A model generated the notes under the pieces. That model was not told the origin of the DNA and searched no databases. It saw nothing but the letters and a program-made list of their open reading frames with translations. From SCQX01 sp035720945 (lineage in GTDB: Bacteria > Pseudomonadota > Gammaproteobacteria > Burkholderiales > Burkholderiaceae_B), in contig DASTNK010000073.1 of assembly GCA_035720945.1 (NCBI GenBank), positions 1-8,543 on the forward strand: DNA of 8,543 nt. Direction: 5' to 3'. A program made the position numbers and the translations under genes. This document shows, piece by piece, positions 6,768 through 8,543 of the stretch (its first letter is position 1; every line of letters starts with the position of its first letter).

Positions 6768-7475
6768 ATGCCCATGTTCGGCTCATCAAAACAGAACGTA
6801 TTCCGACCCACAGCCTATGGCAGCACCCGGCGCCCCCGGCGCATTCCCCGCTGGCTGGTGCTGATCCTGACCGGTATTGTCCTGGGTGCGGGCGGACTGC
6901 TCTTCCTTCAGAAAAGCTACGGCCCCACACGCCTGACCGTCGAACAATCCGAACAGTTGCACTTCGACCTGAACAGCGCCAATCTGGACAAGCAGCGCCT
7001 GCAATCCCAATTGAACCAGTCGAACCACGACCTGACCGCCGCGCGCAGCCAGCTCACGTCACAGACCACACAACTCAAGCAGGCCCAGGACGAAATCGCG
7101 AAGCTCAACAAGGACATCAACTTGTTCGCGGACGCCATGCCCGAAGATCCCCGCGGCACGTCGCCCGGTATTCGCGCCGCCAGCTTTTCGGTCGACAATG
7201 GCTCGCTGAACTATCAAATCCTGGTCATGCAGGACAAGAACAAGACCACCACTTTCCAGGGCAGCATGGAACTGCTGGCCGAAGGCCGCTACACCAACGG
7301 CAAGCGCGCCACCATTTCCCTGGACCCGGTGGCCTTTTCGGTGCAGCGCTATACCCACCTGGTCGGCACGGCCGATCTACCGGCGGGTTTCACGCCTTAC
7401 GTGATCACCATCCACGTCACCAATCAAGCAACGAAGAAAATCAGCGCAACGCGCACCATACGCGTGTCGCGCTGA
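6768..7475 (+). CDS. DUF6776-like membrane-anchored coiled-coil protein of unknown function
   Basis: The 235-residue product has a short basic N-terminus (RRPRRIPR at 21-28), one membrane helix (about 29-48), a Gln/Leu/Ser-rich coiled coil with heptad-like spacing (about 57-117) and a C-terminal, probably beta-rich region (about 137-235) ending in TRTIRVSR. The positive residues before the helix and the absence of a cleavage site suggest an inner-membrane anchor with the rest in the periplasm. The overall pattern resembles the DUF6776 proteins of proteobacteria, a family without assigned function as far as I know. It has no catalytic motif I can recognise. The first ATG is preferred over the one two codons later, because AGGGA at 6754-6758 lies 9 nt before it. 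A strong terminator follows, so it is probably a single-gene unit or the end of the amgK-murU unit. A structural or scaffolding role in the envelope is only inference. Confidence 0.88.
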   Translation: MPMFGSSKQNVFRPTAYGSTRRPRRIPRWLVLILTGIVLGAGGLLFLQKSYGPTRLTVEQSEQLHFDLNSANLDKQRLQSQLNQSNHDLTAARSQLTSQTTQLKQAQDEIAKLNKDINLFADAMPEDPRGTSPGIRAASFSVDNGSLNYQILVMQDKNKTTTFQGSMELLAEGRYTNGKRATISLDPVAFSVQRYTHLVGTADLPAGFTPYVITIHVTNQATKKISATRTIRVSR

Positions 7476-7486
7476 TTGTCCGATGT

Positions 7487-7510
7487 GCGGGGCACTGCAG
7501 CCCCGTTCTT
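7487..7510 (+). terminator. Rho-independent terminator after the DUF6776-like gene
   Basis: GCGGGGC (7487-7493) pairs with GCCCCGT (7500-7506): six GC pairs plus one G-U, around a 6-nt loop. It is followed directly by TTCTT. It lies 11 nt after the stop codon. The T-tract is short and interrupted, but position and stem strength make termination likely. Confidence 0.65.
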
Positions 7511-7531
7511 CGTGAGCAAGGCGTTGATTGC

Positions 7532-7565
7532 GCCTGACATATAGAACACTGGTCGTGCCTGACAT
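7532..7565 (+). repeat. short direct repeats after the terminator
   Basis: GCCTGACAT occurs at 7532-7540 and 7557-7565, with 25 bp between starts. The pair is flanked by GTTGATTG (7523-7530) and GCTGATTG (7573-7580). They could be binding sites on successive helix turns or remains of a duplication. No target-site duplication or transposase accompanies them. Confidence 0.45.
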
Positions 7566-7679
7566 GCGGGATGCTGATTGCCCCGCGAGCACGAACTCCG
7601 ACACGAGCGCAAGAACTCGCTGATCCGGAGCATTGCCTCGTTCCTCTTCGCCCAACTACGCTATTTTCCCCAGGCCCTG

Positions 7680-7706
7680 AGGAGAGTAGCCATGCCCATG
7701 CCCTAA
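7680..7706 (+). CDS. possible four-codon leader mini-ORF (Met-Pro-Met-Pro)
   Basis: An AGGAG Shine-Dalgarno core (7680-7684, within GAGGAGAG) lies 7 nt before ATG at 7692, which is ideal spacing. The frame reads ATG CCC ATG CCC TAA and stops at 7706. This is a better initiation site than those of most genes in the window, yet it would make only four residues. It ends 117 nt before the polysaccharide gene and just upstream of competing inverted repeats. It may be a regulatory upstream ORF, the remnant of a gene start (the DUF6776-like gene also begins CCATGCCCATG), or chance. Confidence 0.3.
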   Translation, partial: RRVAMPMP

Positions 7707-7726
7707 GCCGAACGCTGTCTATCTCA

Positions 7727-7768
7727 AAACGTGTCTCGTCTCTAAGATTCATTTCGTTAGATACGTTT
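7727..7768 (+). promoter_or_regulatory. imperfect 10-bp inverted repeat with a competing inner hairpin
   Basis: AAACGTGTCT (7727-7736) can pair with AGATACGTTT (7759-7768), nine Watson-Crick pairs plus one G-U. Inside it, TCTAA (7741-7745) can pair with TTAGA (7757-7761), which uses part of the same right arm, so both cannot form together. The element lies between the mini-ORF and the polysaccharide gene. It is either a leader RNA structure or a DNA operator; the sequence alone cannot tell. Confidence 0.4.
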
Positions 7769-7774
7769 CCGAAA

Positions 7775-7800
7775 AGTGACAAGCGGTCACTAAATACCGC
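7775..7800 (+). promoter_or_regulatory. overlapping short inverted repeats just before the polysaccharide gene
   Basis: AGTGAC (7775-7780) and GTCACT (7786-7791) form a perfect 6-bp dyad with a 5-nt centre. GCGGT (7783-7787) and ACCGC (7796-7800) form a second dyad that shares bases with the first. They end about 11 nt before the GGAAAAGGA ribosome-binding stretch at 7811-7819. A repressor site or a translational switch is possible, but unproven. Confidence 0.35.
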
Positions 7801-7823
7801 GACAGCAATTGGAAAAGGACAAG

Positions 7824-8543
7824 ATGGCCTTGACCGCTACTTCGCATATCTCAGCGACGGCGCAAGCCCGCGCGCGGGGCACGGGGTTGCGCGGCTATCT
7901 GCTGAGCCTGTCACGCACACGGAAACGCGTGCTGCAACTCGTAGTCGATACATTGCTCATCTGGCTCTGTCTTTGGCTGGCCTTTTACTTACGATTAGGT
8001 TCCTTCGATGCAGCCTCGCCATTCTTTCACGGCTGGCTCTTCATCGCCGCTGTCCTGATCACGCTACCCATATTCGTACGGTTCGGGCTGTACCGGGCGG
8101 TCGTGCATTGCATGGGGTATCAGGCCCTGACCGCCTTGACCGCGGCCATCACGACGTCAGCCATCCTCCTGATATGCACCATCTACCTTTTCGCCTCGCC
8201 ACCCGAAATCATTCCACGCTCGATCATCTTCATATACTGGATGCTCTGCCTGATCTTCATCGGCGGGCTGCGCGTGGCTATGCGGCAGTACTTCGGCCAC
8301 ACGCTCACGCTCAACCTGGACATCCGGTCACTTCTGCACGTCAGTGGCAAACACCAAGGCTCTCAGACACGGGTCGCCATCTTCGGTGCCGGCGCGGCGG
8401 GTAATCAGTTGCTGGCGGCCCTGCGCCAAAGCGGGCGCCAATACGTCGTGGCCTTCGTCGACGACGACCCGCTGATCGCGGGCCGGCTGGTCGCCGGCGT
8501 ACTCGTCTATGCTTCCAGCGACCTCGCCCACTTCATGAAGGAA
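7824..8543 (+). CDS. WbpM/CapD-type membrane nucleotide-sugar dehydratase/epimerase, N-terminal part (gene runs off the right edge)
   Basis: The frame is open from ATG 7824 to the window end, 240 residues without a stop. Members of this family sit in the inner membrane and convert UDP-sugars (typically UDP-GlcNAc by 4,6-dehydration or epimerisation) for O-antigen, capsule or glycan synthesis. About four hydrophobic segments are visible (roughly 36-58, 68-86, 102-124, 132-152). FGLYRAVVHCMGYQAL (87-102) is the kind of loop found in these proteins. A first Rossmann-like domain begins with RVAIFGAGAAGNQLL (183-197) and continues to FVDDDP (211-216). Family members are usually about 600 residues or more; the catalytic short-chain dehydrogenase domain lies outside the window, so the exact reaction cannot be judged. 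The start has AAGGA 4 nt upstream, or GGAA at 9 nt. Codons such as TTA, CGA and ATA are more frequent in its first part than in the neighbouring genes, as often seen in transferred polysaccharide loci. Confidence 0.9.
   Translation, partial: MALTATSHISATAQARARGTGLRGYLLSLSRTRKRVLQLVVDTLLIWLCLWLAFYLRLGSFDAASPFFHGWLFIAAVLITLPIFVRFGLYRAVVHCMGYQALTALTAAITTSAILLICTIYLFASPPEIIPRSIIFIYWMLCLIFIGGLRVAMRQYFGHTLTLNLDIRSLLHVSGKHQGSQTRVAIFGAGAAGNQLLAALRQSGRQYVVAFVDDDPLIAGRLVAGVLVYASSDLAHFMKE

Larger units (their letters stand above)
7511..7823 (+). other. 313-bp region without a normal gene: probable promoter/leader region of the polysaccharide locus
   Basis: No open frame here looks like a real protein. 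The longest plus-strand frame runs on out of phase with the downstream gene and is unlike any protein I know. The left half is GC-rich with short repeats. The right half (about 7710-7823) is clearly richer in A and T, as expected for a promoter or leader. A very weak promoter pair, TTCCGA (7767-7772) and TAAATA (7791-7796) at 18 bp, is the best I can find close to the gene. I see no ops/JUMPstart element. The region may separate housekeeping genes from a variable surface-polysaccharide locus. Confidence 0.55.

Noticed and set aside
7476..7823. ops/JUMPstart element for RfaH control of the polysaccharide gene
   Set aside because: No GGCGGTAG-like sequence is present.
7571..8404. 277-residue plus-strand open frame
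   Set aside because: It is out of phase with the WbpM/CapD-like protein, which has clear membrane helices and a Rossmann motif; its sequence is Arg/His/Ser-rich and unlike a folded protein.
1..8543. tRNA, rRNA, CRISPR, insertion sequence or phage attachment site
   Set aside because: No cloverleaf, spaced repeat array, transposase or integrase motif, or matching terminal repeats were seen.

Overview
This window is a chromosomal segment from a Gram-negative proteobacterium. The two divergent gene sets (lptD-surA-rsmA on the minus strand, amgK-murU on the plus strand) occur in this arrangement in gamma- and betaproteobacteria. The second parvulin domain and C-terminal part of SurA look to me more like betaproteobacterial SurA, but that is a judgement from memory, not an alignment. 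The DNA is GC-rich throughout, except for the stretch at about 7710-7823 just before the last gene.

Layout: (1) 1-4491, minus strand, read right to left: lptD (outer-membrane LPS translocon), surA (periplasmic chaperone that helps fold LptD and other beta-barrels) and rsmA/ksgA (16S rRNA dimethyltransferase, cut by the left edge). lptD and surA overlap by ATGA and surA is followed 7 nt later by rsmA, so this is one tight operon. The pdxA gene that often sits between surA and rsmA is absent. (2) 4492-4808: a 317-bp divergent control region. It has a perfect TATAAT -10 box toward lptD, a TAAAAT box toward amgK, a small dyad between them, and strong inverted repeats in both leaders. (3) 4809-6580, plus strand: amgK and murU, coupled by a TGATG overlap; together they convert recycled MurNAc to UDP-MurNAc. 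(4) 6768-7475: a DUF6776-like protein with one membrane anchor, a coiled coil and a beta-rich C-terminal region, followed by a good intrinsic terminator. (5) 7511-7823: a 313-bp stretch without a normal gene, holding short direct repeats, a four-codon mini-ORF behind a strong Shine-Dalgarno sequence, and several competing small inverted repeats. (6) 7824 to the right edge: the N-terminal 240 residues of a WbpM/CapD-type membrane nucleotide-sugar dehydratase/epimerase, probably the first gene of a surface-polysaccharide locus.

The genes share a cell-envelope theme: LPS export and beta-barrel folding, peptidoglycan recycling, a membrane coiled-coil protein and polysaccharide precursor synthesis. 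I see no mobile element, CRISPR array, tRNA or rRNA gene, and no clear new defence or mobile system. The least explained parts are the leader before 7824, the structured lptD/amgK control region, the DUF6776-like gene and the cysteine arrangement of LptD.
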